Translations under genes and position numbers: made by a program
Notes under the pieces: model-generated
The model's database searches: none
Seen by the model: only the letters and a program-made list of their open reading frames with translations
Told to the model about the DNA's origin: nothing
Source: Intrasporangium_A sp051961875
Lineage (GTDB): Bacteria > Actinomycetota > Actinomycetes > Actinomycetales > Dermatophilaceae
NCBI RefSeq assembly: GCF_051961875.1
Contig: NZ_JBQCCV010000125.1
Span: 1-64,000, forward strand
Reading direction: 5' to 3'
DNA length: 64,000 nt
Shown: piece by piece, positions 48,133 to 55,465 of the stretch
Layout of the letters: each line of letters starts with the position of its first letter
Position numbering within the stretch: the stretch's first letter is position 1

Positions 48133-48920
48133 CAGTGGGCGGTCCAGCCGCCGTCCATCGTGAACGATGAGCCCGTCACGGACGCTGCCGCAGGCCCGCA
48201 CAGGAAGAGGCTGAGGGCGGCGACCTCGCTCGGCTCGACCAGCCGCTTGACGGCAACGGGGGAGAGCATGACGGTCTCCACGACCTCGGACTCCGGGATG
48301 CCGTGCGTGACTGCCTGGTCGTGGATCTGCTTCTCGACGAGCGGTGTCCGGACGTAGGCGGGGTTGACGCAGTTGGACGTCACCCCGTGGGCCGCACCCT
48401 CGAGCGCGGTGACCTTGGACAGGCCCTCGAGTCCGTGCTTGGCGGTCACGTAGGCCGACTTGAACTCGCTCGCCCGCAGCCCGTGGACGCTGGAGACGTT
48501 GATGACCCGGCCCCACCCTCGCGCGTACATGTGGGGGAGCGACTGCCGGATGAGCCGGAACGGCGAGGCGAGCATCAGGGCGATGATGAAGTCGAACTTC
48601 TCGAGCGGGAAGTCCTGGATCGGGGACACGTGCTGGATGCCCGCGTTGTTGACGAGGATGTCGATGTCGGTCGGCAGGGCGCCGAGGCCGTCGAGGTCTG
48701 ACAGGTCCGCGACGACCGGCTCGATGCCTGGTTCGCGCGTGAGCGCTTCGAGACCGGCCGCGTCGAGGTCGACGGCGTGGACCCGGGCGCCGGCGTGCGC
48801 GAGGGCCGTGGCGATGGCCGCACCGATGCCGCTCGCCGCGCCCGTCACCAACGCGGTCCGGTTGCGAAGGTCGACCGTGTCGAGCGCGGGTAGGTGTGCG
48901 GAGAGGGGGGCGTCGGCCAT
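48132..48920 (-). CDS. 3-hydroxybutyrate dehydrogenase-like SDR
   Basis: The 262-residue short-chain dehydrogenase has TGAASGIGAAIA (NAD site), NNAGIQHVSPIQDFPLEKFD, VSSVHGLRASEFKSAYVTAKHG (Ser, YxxxK catalytic residues) and NPAYVRTPLVEKQI. IQHVSPI with the C-terminal insertion is typical of D-3-hydroxybutyrate dehydrogenases, which make acetoacetate. A related 3-hydroxyacid is possible. It is the first gene of a two-gene operon with the GAF/PucR regulator, just behind the importer cluster. Confidence 0.88.
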   Translation of the reverse strand: MADAPLSAHLPALDTVDLRNRTALVTGAASGIGAAIATALAHAGARVHAVDLDAAGLEALTREPGIEPVVADLSDLDGLGALPTDIDILVNNAGIQHVSPIQDFPLEKFDFIIALMLASPFRLIRQSLPHMYARGWGRVINVSSVHGLRASEFKSAYVTAKHGLEGLSKVTALEGAAHGVTSNCVNPAYVRTPLVEKQIHDQAVTHGIPESEVVETVMLSPVAVKRLVEPSEVAALSLFLCGPAAASVTGSSFTMDGGWTAH

Positions 48921-49025
48921 GCGGGAAGACTAAGGACGGCCAGACCCCGTGCTCATGTGGTGACCCGACACATTCCGACCGGATCCATGTGGGCGGTCAC
49001 GCCTCTCAGGACGAGGCGGAACCAA

Positions 49026-49063
49026 GGCCCCCAACCTCCGCTGCATCCTCGTCAGATGTCGCG
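49026..49063. repeat. Repeat A, copy 1 (38 bp)
   Basis: This 38-base sequence is identical to 49201-49238. The latter copy holds the last codons and stop of the XRE-MurA gene, so copy 1 is a detached duplicate of that gene's 3' end. The stretch 48921-49226 holds no gene that I can support; it consists of these repeats plus about 100 unremarkable bases. An imperfect hairpin with a TTCG loop spans about 49055-49075. Confidence 0.9.
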
Positions 49064-49075
49064 CCTTCGGCGACA

Positions 49076-49106
49076 CTTCCTCGACTCCGCTGCGGCCGGG
49101 CGCCTC
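49076..49106. repeat. Repeat B, copy 1 (31 bp)
   Basis: These 31 bases, beginning CTTCCTCGACTCCGCTGCGG, recur exactly at 49118-49148, a period of 42 bases. The unit is GC-rich and lies between copies of repeat A. Confidence 0.9.
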
Positions 49107-49117
49107 CCCTTGCCGCG

Positions 49118-49148
49118 CTTCCTCGACTCCGCTGCGGCCGGGCGCCTC
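49118..49148. repeat. Repeat B, copy 2 (31 bp)
   Basis: Exact copy of 49076-49106. It is followed directly by GCAAGCTCGG, which also precedes the last copy of repeat A, so the larger unit is a mosaic of A and B modules. Confidence 0.9.
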
Positions 49149-49156
49149 GCAAGCTC

Positions 49157-49186
49157 GGCCCCCTACCTCCGCTACATCTTCGTCAG
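49157..49186. repeat. Repeat A, degenerate copy
   Basis: Thirty bases match repeat A at 27 positions. It is 44 bases upstream of the copy that overlaps the XRE-MurA stop, and both are preceded by GCAAGCTCGG. Confidence 0.8.
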
Positions 49187-49200
49187 CACGGAGCAAGCTC

Positions 49201-49238
49201 GGCCCCCAACCTCCGCTGCATCCTCGTCAGATGTCGCG
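49201..49238. repeat. Repeat A, copy overlapping the XRE-MurA 3' end
   Basis: Identical to 49026-49063. It contains the stop codon (49227-49229, minus strand) and the codons for the final Arg-Asp-Ile of the XRE-MurA protein. The repeat is therefore part coding and part 3' untranslated. Confidence 0.9.
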
Positions 49239-50777
49239 GAAGACCTCGACCGTCGCGCCCAGCGCATTAAGGCGCTCGGCCAGGTCCTCGTAGCCCCGGT
49301 TGATCACGTAGACGTTTCGGAGCACCGACGTGCCCGGTGTCGCGAGCATGGCGAGGAGGATCACGACGGCCGGGCGCAGCGCCGGCGGACAGCCCACCTC
49401 GGCGGCCCGCCAGCGCGTGGGCCCCTCGACGATGACGCGGTGCGGGTCGAGCAGCTGGACGCGCGCCCCGAGCTTGGTCAGCTCGGTGAGGTAGATGGCA
49501 CGGTTCTCGTAGACCCAGTCGTGGATCATCGTCGATCCCTGCGCCACCGCCCCGATGAGGGCGAAGAACGGCAGGTTGTCGATGTTGAGGCCTGGGAACG
49601 GCATCGGGTGGATCTTGTCGGTCGGTGCGTGCAGCGGGCCCGGGATCGTGGTCACGTCGACGAGACGGGTGCGGCCGTTGGCCGACCGGTACTCGTCCGA
49701 GATCCGGTACTTCATCCCCATGCCCTCGAGGGTCGCCAGCTCGATCTCGATGAACTCGATCGGGACCCGCTCGATGGTGATCTCGGAGTCGGTGACGACG
49801 GCCGCGGCGATGAGGCTCATCGCCTCGATCGGGTCCTCGCTGGGGGAGTACTCGACGTCGACGTCGATGTCGGCGACGCCGGTGACGGTGAGCGTCGTCG
49901 TCCCGATGCCCTCGATGGTGACGCCGAGCCTCTCCAGGAAGAAGCACAGGTCCTGGACCATGTAGTTGGGGCTCGCGTTGCGGATGATCGTGGTGCCGGG
50001 GTTGCGGGCGGCGGCCATGAGGACGTTCTCGGTGACCGTGTCGCCGCGCTCGGTGAGGATGATCGGGCGGGTCGGGCGGACCGAGGGATCGCAGGTGGCC
50101 TCGTAGGCGCCGTGGGTCGCCGTCACGTGGAGCCCGAAGTACCGGAGCGCCGCGAGGTGCGGCTCCACCGTGCGGGTGCCGAGGTCACAGCCCCCGGCGT
50201 ACGGCAGCTTGAAGCTCGGGTGCTCGTGCAGGAGCGGCCCGAGGAACATGATGACCGTGCGGGTCCGGCGGGCCGCGTCGACGTCGATGGCCTCGAGGTC
50301 GAGGTGCTCGGGCGGCACGATCTCGAGGTCGTTGCTGTCCGGCAGCCACCGGGTGCGCACACCGATCGAGGCGAGGACCTCGAGGATCCGGTTGACCTCC
50401 TCGATCCGGGCGAGGTTGCGCAGCGTGGTGCGACCCCGGTTGAGCAGCGCGGCGCAGAGCAGGGCCACTGCCGCGTTCTTCGAGGTCTTGACGTCGATCG
50501 AGCCCGAGAGCTTGCGGCCACCGACGATGCGAAGGTGCTGCGCTCCTGGGTAGCCGACCGAGACGAACTCGGAGTCGAGCGCGTCACCGATCCGCGCGAG
50601 CATCTCGAGGCTCATGTTCTGCTTGCCGGCCTCGATGCGGGTCACCGCACTCTGAGACGTGCCGAGCAGCTCGGCGAGCTCGGCCTGGGTGAGGCCCTTG
50701 TGGCGTCGGGCGTCCCGGATGAGGCCGCCGATCCGTTTCAGATAACGCTGATGTGGCACGGGGGAAGAGTAACTCAT
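49227..50777 (-). CDS. XRE-HTH domain fused to UDP-GlcNAc 1-carboxyvinyltransferase (MurA-like)
   Basis: The 516-residue protein joins an XRE-type helix-turn-helix (about residues 13-68, GLTQAELAELLGTSQSAVTRIEAG) to a full MurA fold (about 80-516). Catalytic features are kept: K100-N101 (E. coli K22-N23), the Cys of AGGCDLGTRTV (C197, for C115), R202 (for R120), and RGYEDLAERLNALGA near the end. It should transfer enolpyruvate from PEP to UDP-GlcNAc, while the HTH suggests DNA binding. The ATG at 50777 has no Shine-Dalgarno sequence and lies inside a 20-bp palindrome, which suggests leaderless translation and self-regulation. It follows rnd by 33 bases on the same strand. Confidence 0.9.
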   Translation of the reverse strand: MSYSSPVPHQRYLKRIGGLIRDARRHKGLTQAELAELLGTSQSAVTRIEAGKQNMSLEMLARIGDALDSEFVSVGYPGAQHLRIVGGRKLSGSIDVKTSKNAAVALLCAALLNRGRTTLRNLARIEEVNRILEVLASIGVRTRWLPDSNDLEIVPPEHLDLEAIDVDAARRTRTVIMFLGPLLHEHPSFKLPYAGGCDLGTRTVEPHLAALRYFGLHVTATHGAYEATCDPSVRPTRPIILTERGDTVTENVLMAAARNPGTTIIRNASPNYMVQDLCFFLERLGVTIEGIGTTTLTVTGVADIDVDVEYSPSEDPIEAMSLIAAAVVTDSEITIERVPIEFIEIELATLEGMGMKYRISDEYRSANGRTRLVDVTTIPGPLHAPTDKIHPMPFPGLNIDNLPFFALIGAVAQGSTMIHDWVYENRAIYLTELTKLGARVQLLDPHRVIVEGPTRWRAAEVGCPPALRPAVVILLAMLATPGTSVLRNVYVINRGYEDLAERLNALGATVEVFRDI

Positions 50778-50788
50778 ATATGAGTTAC
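50769..50788. promoter_or_regulatory. 20-bp perfect palindrome over the XRE-MurA start codon
   Basis: GTAACTCATATATGAGTTAC is perfectly symmetric and AT-rich. The start codon of the XRE-MurA gene (50775-50777, minus) lies within it. The most economical reading is an operator for the gene's own HTH domain. No Shine-Dalgarno sequence is seen, so transcription may begin at or near the ATG. Confidence 0.75.
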
Positions 50789-50810
50789 CAGCGAGTCGAC
50801 GGGCGGGTGC

Positions 50811-52067
50811 TCAGCCGGCGTGCGGGACGGGGTTCTCGTTGCTGGCGAGGGCGATGAGCGGCGCAGTGATCGTAACCTGCCACTCCCGGGCGCCCGCTGT
50901 CCGGAGCGCCTGGGCGACCTCCTCGGTCGTGGGCGCGGGCGGCGCCTCCCAGAGGTACCGGCGCAGCAGCTCAGGCGTCAGGAGGTTCTCGACCGGGACG
51001 GCGAGCTCCTCCGACACCGCACCGATGAGCTCACGGGACCGCGCGAGCCGCGCCGCCGCGATCGGGTCGCGGTCTGCCCAGGACCGAGGTGGTGGTGGAC
51101 CGGTGTGCGGCAGGTTGAGCTGCGGCAGCTCGTCCTCGCGGAGCGCGAAGGCGGCCCGGATGGCGTCGACGATCAGGTCCTCGTTGCGGCGGATCGACCG
51201 CGCGAGACGCGGCTCCTTCGACGCCACGGCGAGGGGCGGTCGGGTGTCGCGTTGGTGCTCGAGCGCGAGCTCCGCGATGGCGGCGTCCGGCAGGATCCGC
51301 CCGGGGGACACGTCGCGGCGCTGCGCCAGGGCGTCGCGGTCCTGCCACAGCTCTCGGACGATCGCGAGGCCGCGCCGGGTGCGCACCTTGTGCACTCCAG
51401 AAGTGCGCCGCCACGGGTCCACTCGGGGCTCCGGACCCGTGAAGGAGAGCAGGTGGGAGAACTCCTGCCGAGCCCAGCCAAGCTTGCCCTGCCGCTCGAG
51501 GTCCTCCGCTACGGCGTCGCGAAGGTCACCGAGCACCTCGACGTCGAGGGCGGCATACCGCAACCACGGCTCGGGCAGTGGCCGTGAGCTCCAGTCGACC
51601 GCGCTGTGCTCCTTGGCGAGGCGGAAGCCGAGGTAGTGCTCCACCATGGCGCCGAGCCCGACGCGGGGCAGGCCCGCGAGGCGCCCGCCGAGCTCGGTAT
51701 CGAAGAGCAGCCGGGGCCGCAGCCCGACCTCGGCGAGGCACACGAGGTCCTGGGTCGCGGCATGGAGGATCCACTCGCCGTCCCCGATCGCGGCATCGAC
51801 GACGGTGAGGTCGGGGCAGGCGACGGGGTCGATGAGCCAGGTCCCCGACCCCTTGCGGCGCAGCTGCACGAGGTAGGCGTGCTGGCCGTAGCGGTAGCCG
51901 GAGGCCCGTTCGGCGTCGAGCCCGATGGGGCCGCGCCCGCAGCGCACCGCGTCGGCAGCCTCGGAAAGCCCGGACGGGTCGGAGACGATGTCGGGGACCC
52001 CCTCGACGGGAGCGGCGCGCAGCTCGAGCTGCTCCGAGACGCCCGTCGGCTGGTCGGCGCCACTCAC
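50811..52067 (-). CDS. rnd: Ribonuclease D (DEDD exonuclease with HRDC)
   Basis: The 418-residue protein has the DEDDy exonuclease residues: D and E in IGLDAERASGYRYGQHAY, D in LHAATQDLVCLAEVG, and Y/D in RYAALDVEVLGDL. An HRDC-type helical domain follows (about residues 205-290, RGLAIVRELWQDRDALAQRRD). It trims 3' ends of stable RNAs. GTG at 52067 overlaps the DUF3000 stop (GTGA), so the two are co-translated. The XRE-MurA gene follows. Confidence 0.92.
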   Translation of the reverse strand: MSGADQPTGVSEQLELRAAPVEGVPDIVSDPSGLSEAADAVRCGRGPIGLDAERASGYRYGQHAYLVQLRRKGSGTWLIDPVACPDLTVVDAAIGDGEWILHAATQDLVCLAEVGLRPRLLFDTELGGRLAGLPRVGLGAMVEHYLGFRLAKEHSAVDWSSRPLPEPWLRYAALDVEVLGDLRDAVAEDLERQGKLGWARQEFSHLLSFTGPEPRVDPWRRTSGVHKVRTRRGLAIVRELWQDRDALAQRRDVSPGRILPDAAIAELALEHQRDTRPPLAVASKEPRLARSIRRNEDLIVDAIRAAFALREDELPQLNLPHTGPPPPRSWADRDPIAAARLARSRELIGAVSEELAVPVENLLTPELLRRYLWEAPPAPTTEEVAQALRTAGAREWQVTITAPLIALASNENPVPHAG

Positions 52068-52648
52068 CGGCGCGGGCCCGGCAACGGGACGACGCCGTCG
52101 GGCAGTGGGGGGATGCCGGCGATCGTGCAGAGCATGTCGCCCCATGCGCGCAGGTGGTCGGTGAGCGCCTCGTCCGTGGGGGTCCACGAGGCGCGGATCT
52201 CCATCTCGACGCTGGCGCCCCGGTCCGCGAGACCGCCGAAACCCTCGCTCACCACGCGGGTCACCGTGCCGGCCTCGGCGGTCCAGTGCAGGCCGCGTCC
52301 TTGGAGACCGTCGACGAGCCAGGACCAGCCGACGGCACCGAGCATCGGGTCGGAGGCGAGCTCGGGCTCGAGCTCCGCACGGGCGAACGTGACGATCCGC
52401 CAGGCCCCGTCCCAGGCGTCCGGAAAGGACGGGTCGTGGAGCAGGACGAAGCGCCCGGTCGCGAGCTCGCCCTCGGGGTCGGTCGGGTCGAGCACGTCGC
52501 CGGTCAGCGCCGCCGCATGCGGGGCGATCCGGCTGGGCGCCGGAACCTCGGTGAGCCGCACCTCGGGACGCAGCCGCACATCGCGGAGGGCGGCCAGCAC
52601 CCTCGCGAAATCCGCGCCGTGCGCGCCCGGCAGCGTCCTCGTGTGCAC
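52064..52648 (-). CDS. DUF3000 protein
   Basis: The 194-residue soluble protein matches the actinobacterial DUF3000 family: FARVLAALRDVRLRPEVRLTEVPAPSRIAPHAAAL, then GRFVLLHDPSFPDAWDGAWRIVTFARAELE and the end IAGIPPLPDGVVPLPGPRR. Function is unknown. It lies, as usual, between hemE (divergent) and rnd. GTG at 52648 is six bases after TACCCT, a leaderless-type arrangement, and longer upstream frames are not conserved-looking. Confidence 0.87.
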   Translation of the reverse strand: MHTRTLPGAHGADFARVLAALRDVRLRPEVRLTEVPAPSRIAPHAAALTGDVLDPTDPEGELATGRFVLLHDPSFPDAWDGAWRIVTFARAELEPELASDPMLGAVGWSWLVDGLQGRGLHWTAEAGTVTRVVSEGFGGLADRGASVEMEIRASWTPTDEALTDHLRAWGDMLCTIAGIPPLPDGVVPLPGPRR

Positions 52649-52654
52649 CTGACG

Positions 52655-52660
52655 AGGGTA
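52655..52660 (-). promoter_or_regulatory. -10 element of leaderless DUF3000 start
   Basis: On the minus strand TACCCT is followed after six bases by the GTG of DUF3000. It overlaps the octamer GTATGCCG (52658-52665). No Shine-Dalgarno sequence precedes the GTG. Confidence 0.45.
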
Positions 52661-52740
52661 TGCCGCGCACCTCGGTTCTGTCCGGAGGCCACGCCGAGCG
52701 GGTGGCTCGGTGCGCTCCCCGCGCGTGGCAGGATGAGGCG

Positions 52741-53790
52741 GTGCCCTCACTAGCCCCTCCTCGTACCCGGTCCAGCGACCTCGTGCGTGCAGCCCGCCGC
52801 GAGCCGGTGTCGCGGACGCCGGTCTGGTTCATGCGTCAGGCCGGACGGTCCCTGCCCGAGTACCGGGCCGTCCGCGAGGGGACCACGATGCTCGAGGCCT
52901 GTACGCGCCCCGAGCTCGTCGCGGAGATCACCGTCCAACCGGTCCGGCGCCACGGCGTCGACGCGGCGATCTTCTTCAGCGACATCGTCGTGCCGCTCAA
53001 GGCGGTGGGACTCGACCTCGACATCGTCGCCGGCGTGGGTCCGGTCGTCGCCGAGCCGATCCGCTCGCGCGCCGACCTCGACCGGCTGCCGGAGCTGACG
53101 AGTGAGCACGTCCCGTACATCACCGACGCGGTCCGGCTCCTCGTCGCCGAGCTCGGCGACACCCCGCTCATCGGGTTCGCCGGGGCACCGTTCACGCTCG
53201 CGTCCTACCTCGTGGAGGGCGGGCCGTCGAAGAACCACGTCCGCACCAAGGCGCTGATGCACGGCGACCCCGACCTGTGGCACGCGCTCTGCGATCGGCT
53301 GGCCCAGATCTCCGGCGCGTTCCTGCGTGTCCAGGCAGAGGCCGGCGCGAGCGTGGTCCAGCTCTTCGACTCCTGGGTCGGGGCGCTGTCGCGGGCCGAC
53401 TACAGCCGCTACGTCCAGCCGCACTCGGCCAAGGCGCTCGCGGCCGTCGCCGACCTCGACGTCCCGCGGATCCACTTCGGCGTCGGCACCGGCGAGCTGC
53501 TCCCGCTCATGGGCGCCACGGGCGCCGAGGTCGTCGGCGTCGACTACCGGGTCAGTCTCACGGACGCGAGCGACCGGATCGGGCCCGACCACGCGGTGCA
53601 GGGCAACCTCGACCCGGCGCTGCTCTTCGCGCCCTGGGACGTGCTGCGCGACATCGTCGTCGACATCGTCGAGCAGGGACGGCGCACCCCCGGCCACATC
53701 TTCAACCTCGGCCATGGAGTCCTGCCGGACGTCGACCCGGACGTCCTCACCCGCGTCACCGAGCTCGTCCACGAGGTGTCCACGCGCTGA
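52741..53790 (+). CDS. hemE: Uroporphyrinogen decarboxylase
   Basis: The 349-residue protein converts uroporphyrinogen III to coproporphyrinogen III. PVWFMRQAGRSLPEYR is the substrate-binding signature near residue 28; IFFSDIVVPLKAVG contains the catalytic Asp. GFAGAPFTLASYLVEG and FNLGHGVLPDVDPD complete the family. GTG at 52741 has GATGAGG upstream and also CAGGAT six bases before it. It is divergent from DUF3000 and overlaps murJ by one base (TGATG). Confidence 0.95.
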   Translation: MPSLAPPRTRSSDLVRAARREPVSRTPVWFMRQAGRSLPEYRAVREGTTMLEACTRPELVAEITVQPVRRHGVDAAIFFSDIVVPLKAVGLDLDIVAGVGPVVAEPIRSRADLDRLPELTSEHVPYITDAVRLLVAELGDTPLIGFAGAPFTLASYLVEGGPSKNHVRTKALMHGDPDLWHALCDRLAQISGAFLRVQAEAGASVVQLFDSWVGALSRADYSRYVQPHSAKALAAVADLDVPRIHFGVGTGELLPLMGATGAEVVGVDYRVSLTDASDRIGPDHAVQGNLDPALLFAPWDVLRDIVVDIVEQGRRTPGHIFNLGHGVLPDVDPDVLTRVTELVHEVSTR

Positions 53791-55463
53791 TGGCCGGCGG
53801 GTCCCTCGCCCGATCGAGCCTCGTCATGGTCGGCGGCTCCTTCGCGTCACGCGCCCTGGGCGTCGTGCGCGGGGCGCTGATGACGGCGATCATCGGCACC
53901 CTCGCCGCCGGTGACGCCTTTGGGCTCGCCAACACCCTGCCCAACGTCCTCTACCTACTCGCCGCGGGCGGCATCCTCAACGCCGTCCTCGTCCCGGCGC
54001 TGTCGCGGGCCATGAAGCTCGAGGACGGTGGCCAGGAGTTCACGGACCGGGTCATCACGGTGGCCCTCACCGGGATGGCCGTCCTGACCGGCGTCATCAT
54101 GCTCGGTGCCGGCTTCTTCGTCTGGCTCCTGAGCGGGGACCGGGGCCCGCAGTTCAGCAGCCTGGCGCTGGCCTTCACCCTGATGTGCCTGCCGCAGGTC
54201 TTCTTCTACGGCGTGTATGCCCTGCTCGGGCAGATCCTCAACGCCCGTGAGCGGTTCGGGGCCTTCGCCTGGGCGCCGTTCGTGGCGAACGTCGTCGCGA
54301 TCGCGGGGCTCGTCGTCTTCATGGTCATCTACCCGGACCCGCACCAGGTCGACGGCGGTGGGCGGCGCCTGCCGCGGCCGCCCGAGGCGTGGACCGGCGG
54401 GATGATCTGGCTCTTCGCCGGCACGGCCACGCTGTCGGTGGTCGCCCAGGCGCTCTGGCTCGTCCCGGCGCTGCGCCGCGCCGGGTTCACATACCGGCCG
54501 CGGTGGGGCCTGCGCGGCGTCGGGCTGGGCGGGGTGAGCCGGCTCGCCCTCTGGGCCTTCGGCGGCCTGGCGGTGTCGCAGCTCGGCTTCTTCATCAACA
54601 CCGCGGTCCTCAACCACGCCGCGGGATTCGGCACGGCGAGCCACCCGATCCGCGGGCCACTGCTCTACCAGGTGGCCTTCACGATCTTCATGCTGCCGCA
54701 CGCCTTCATCGCGGTCTCGATCATCACGGCGCTCTTCCCCCGCCTCTCCCGTGACGCGGCCGATGGAGACACGCCCGCCCTGCTCCGCGACTTCCGCCGG
54801 GGCCTGACGCTGCCGCTCGTTGCGAACCTGCCGGTCATGGTCTTCATGATCATCTGCGCGCGGCCGCTCGTCGCGCTGCTCAACCCCGGCATCGACACGG
54901 TGTCGATCGAGCTCGGCGGCTATGCCCTGACGGTCATGGTCCTCGGCATCATCCCGTTCGGCATCGACCTGCTCTGCTACCGGACCTTCTTCGCCCTCGA
55001 CGACGGCCGGGCCCCTCTCCTCATGCAGGTCGTCCTGACCGGCGCGACTGCCGTCGCCGGCGTGCTGACCTACCTCGCGCCACCCCAGTGGGCGCTGGGC
55101 ATCGTGGCCGCGGGCATGACCGTGGGCAACGTGCTCAGCTCGGGGACCGGCCTGGTGCTGCTCAGGCGCCGCCTCGGCCCGCTCGGCCTGACGCAGGTCC
55201 TGGTGTCGACAGCCCGGATCGGTGTCGCGGCCGTCGCCGCCGCCCTCCTCGGCGGTGGGGCCTTCGCCGTTGTCTCGCCCATCGTCGGCGACCTCGCCGA
55301 GATGAGCACGTGGCAGCGGGTCTTCGGCAACGGCCTCGTGCTGGCGCTGGCCGGACTCGTGTTCGTCGTGGTCTACCTCGGCGCCGCGGCGGTCCTGCAG
55401 GTCCCCGAGGTCCGTGAGGTGGCCGCACTCGCCCGCCGCAAGACCGTCCGCACCCGGCAATAG
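53790..55463 (+). CDS. murJ: MurJ-family lipid II flippase
   Basis: The 557-residue polytopic membrane protein has about 14 hydrophobic helices. It starts SLARSSLVMVGGSFASRALGVVRGALM and has FGLANTLPNVLYLLAAGGILNAVLVPALSRAM in helix 2, as in MurJ/MviN (MOP superfamily). PHAFIAVSIITALFPRLSRDAADG is also conserved. It is shorter than large actinobacterial MurJ proteins with kinase tails and lacks such a domain, so it may be a paralogue. It is translationally coupled to hemE, an unusual pairing of heme and envelope genes. Confidence 0.87.
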   Translation: MAGGSLARSSLVMVGGSFASRALGVVRGALMTAIIGTLAAGDAFGLANTLPNVLYLLAAGGILNAVLVPALSRAMKLEDGGQEFTDRVITVALTGMAVLTGVIMLGAGFFVWLLSGDRGPQFSSLALAFTLMCLPQVFFYGVYALLGQILNARERFGAFAWAPFVANVVAIAGLVVFMVIYPDPHQVDGGGRRLPRPPEAWTGGMIWLFAGTATLSVVAQALWLVPALRRAGFTYRPRWGLRGVGLGGVSRLALWAFGGLAVSQLGFFINTAVLNHAAGFGTASHPIRGPLLYQVAFTIFMLPHAFIAVSIITALFPRLSRDAADGDTPALLRDFRRGLTLPLVANLPVMVFMIICARPLVALLNPGIDTVSIELGGYALTVMVLGIIPFGIDLLCYRTFFALDDGRAPLLMQVVLTGATAVAGVLTYLAPPQWALGIVAAGMTVGNVLSSGTGLVLLRRRLGPLGLTQVLVSTARIGVAAVAAALLGGGAFAVVSPIVGDLAEMSTWQRVFGNGLVLALAGLVFVVVYLGAAAVLQVPEVREVAALARRKTVRTRQ

Positions 55464-55465
55464 CG

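Noticed and set aside
49026..49238. CRISPR array
   Set aside because: Only two or three copies of each of two different modules, spacing irregular, no cas genes, and one copy lies inside a coding region.
48896..49270. Short ORFs across the repeat region (for example 124 codons on +, 88 on -)
   Set aside because: They only translate the DNA repeats, have no binding site and no fold-like composition, and overlap repeat modules.
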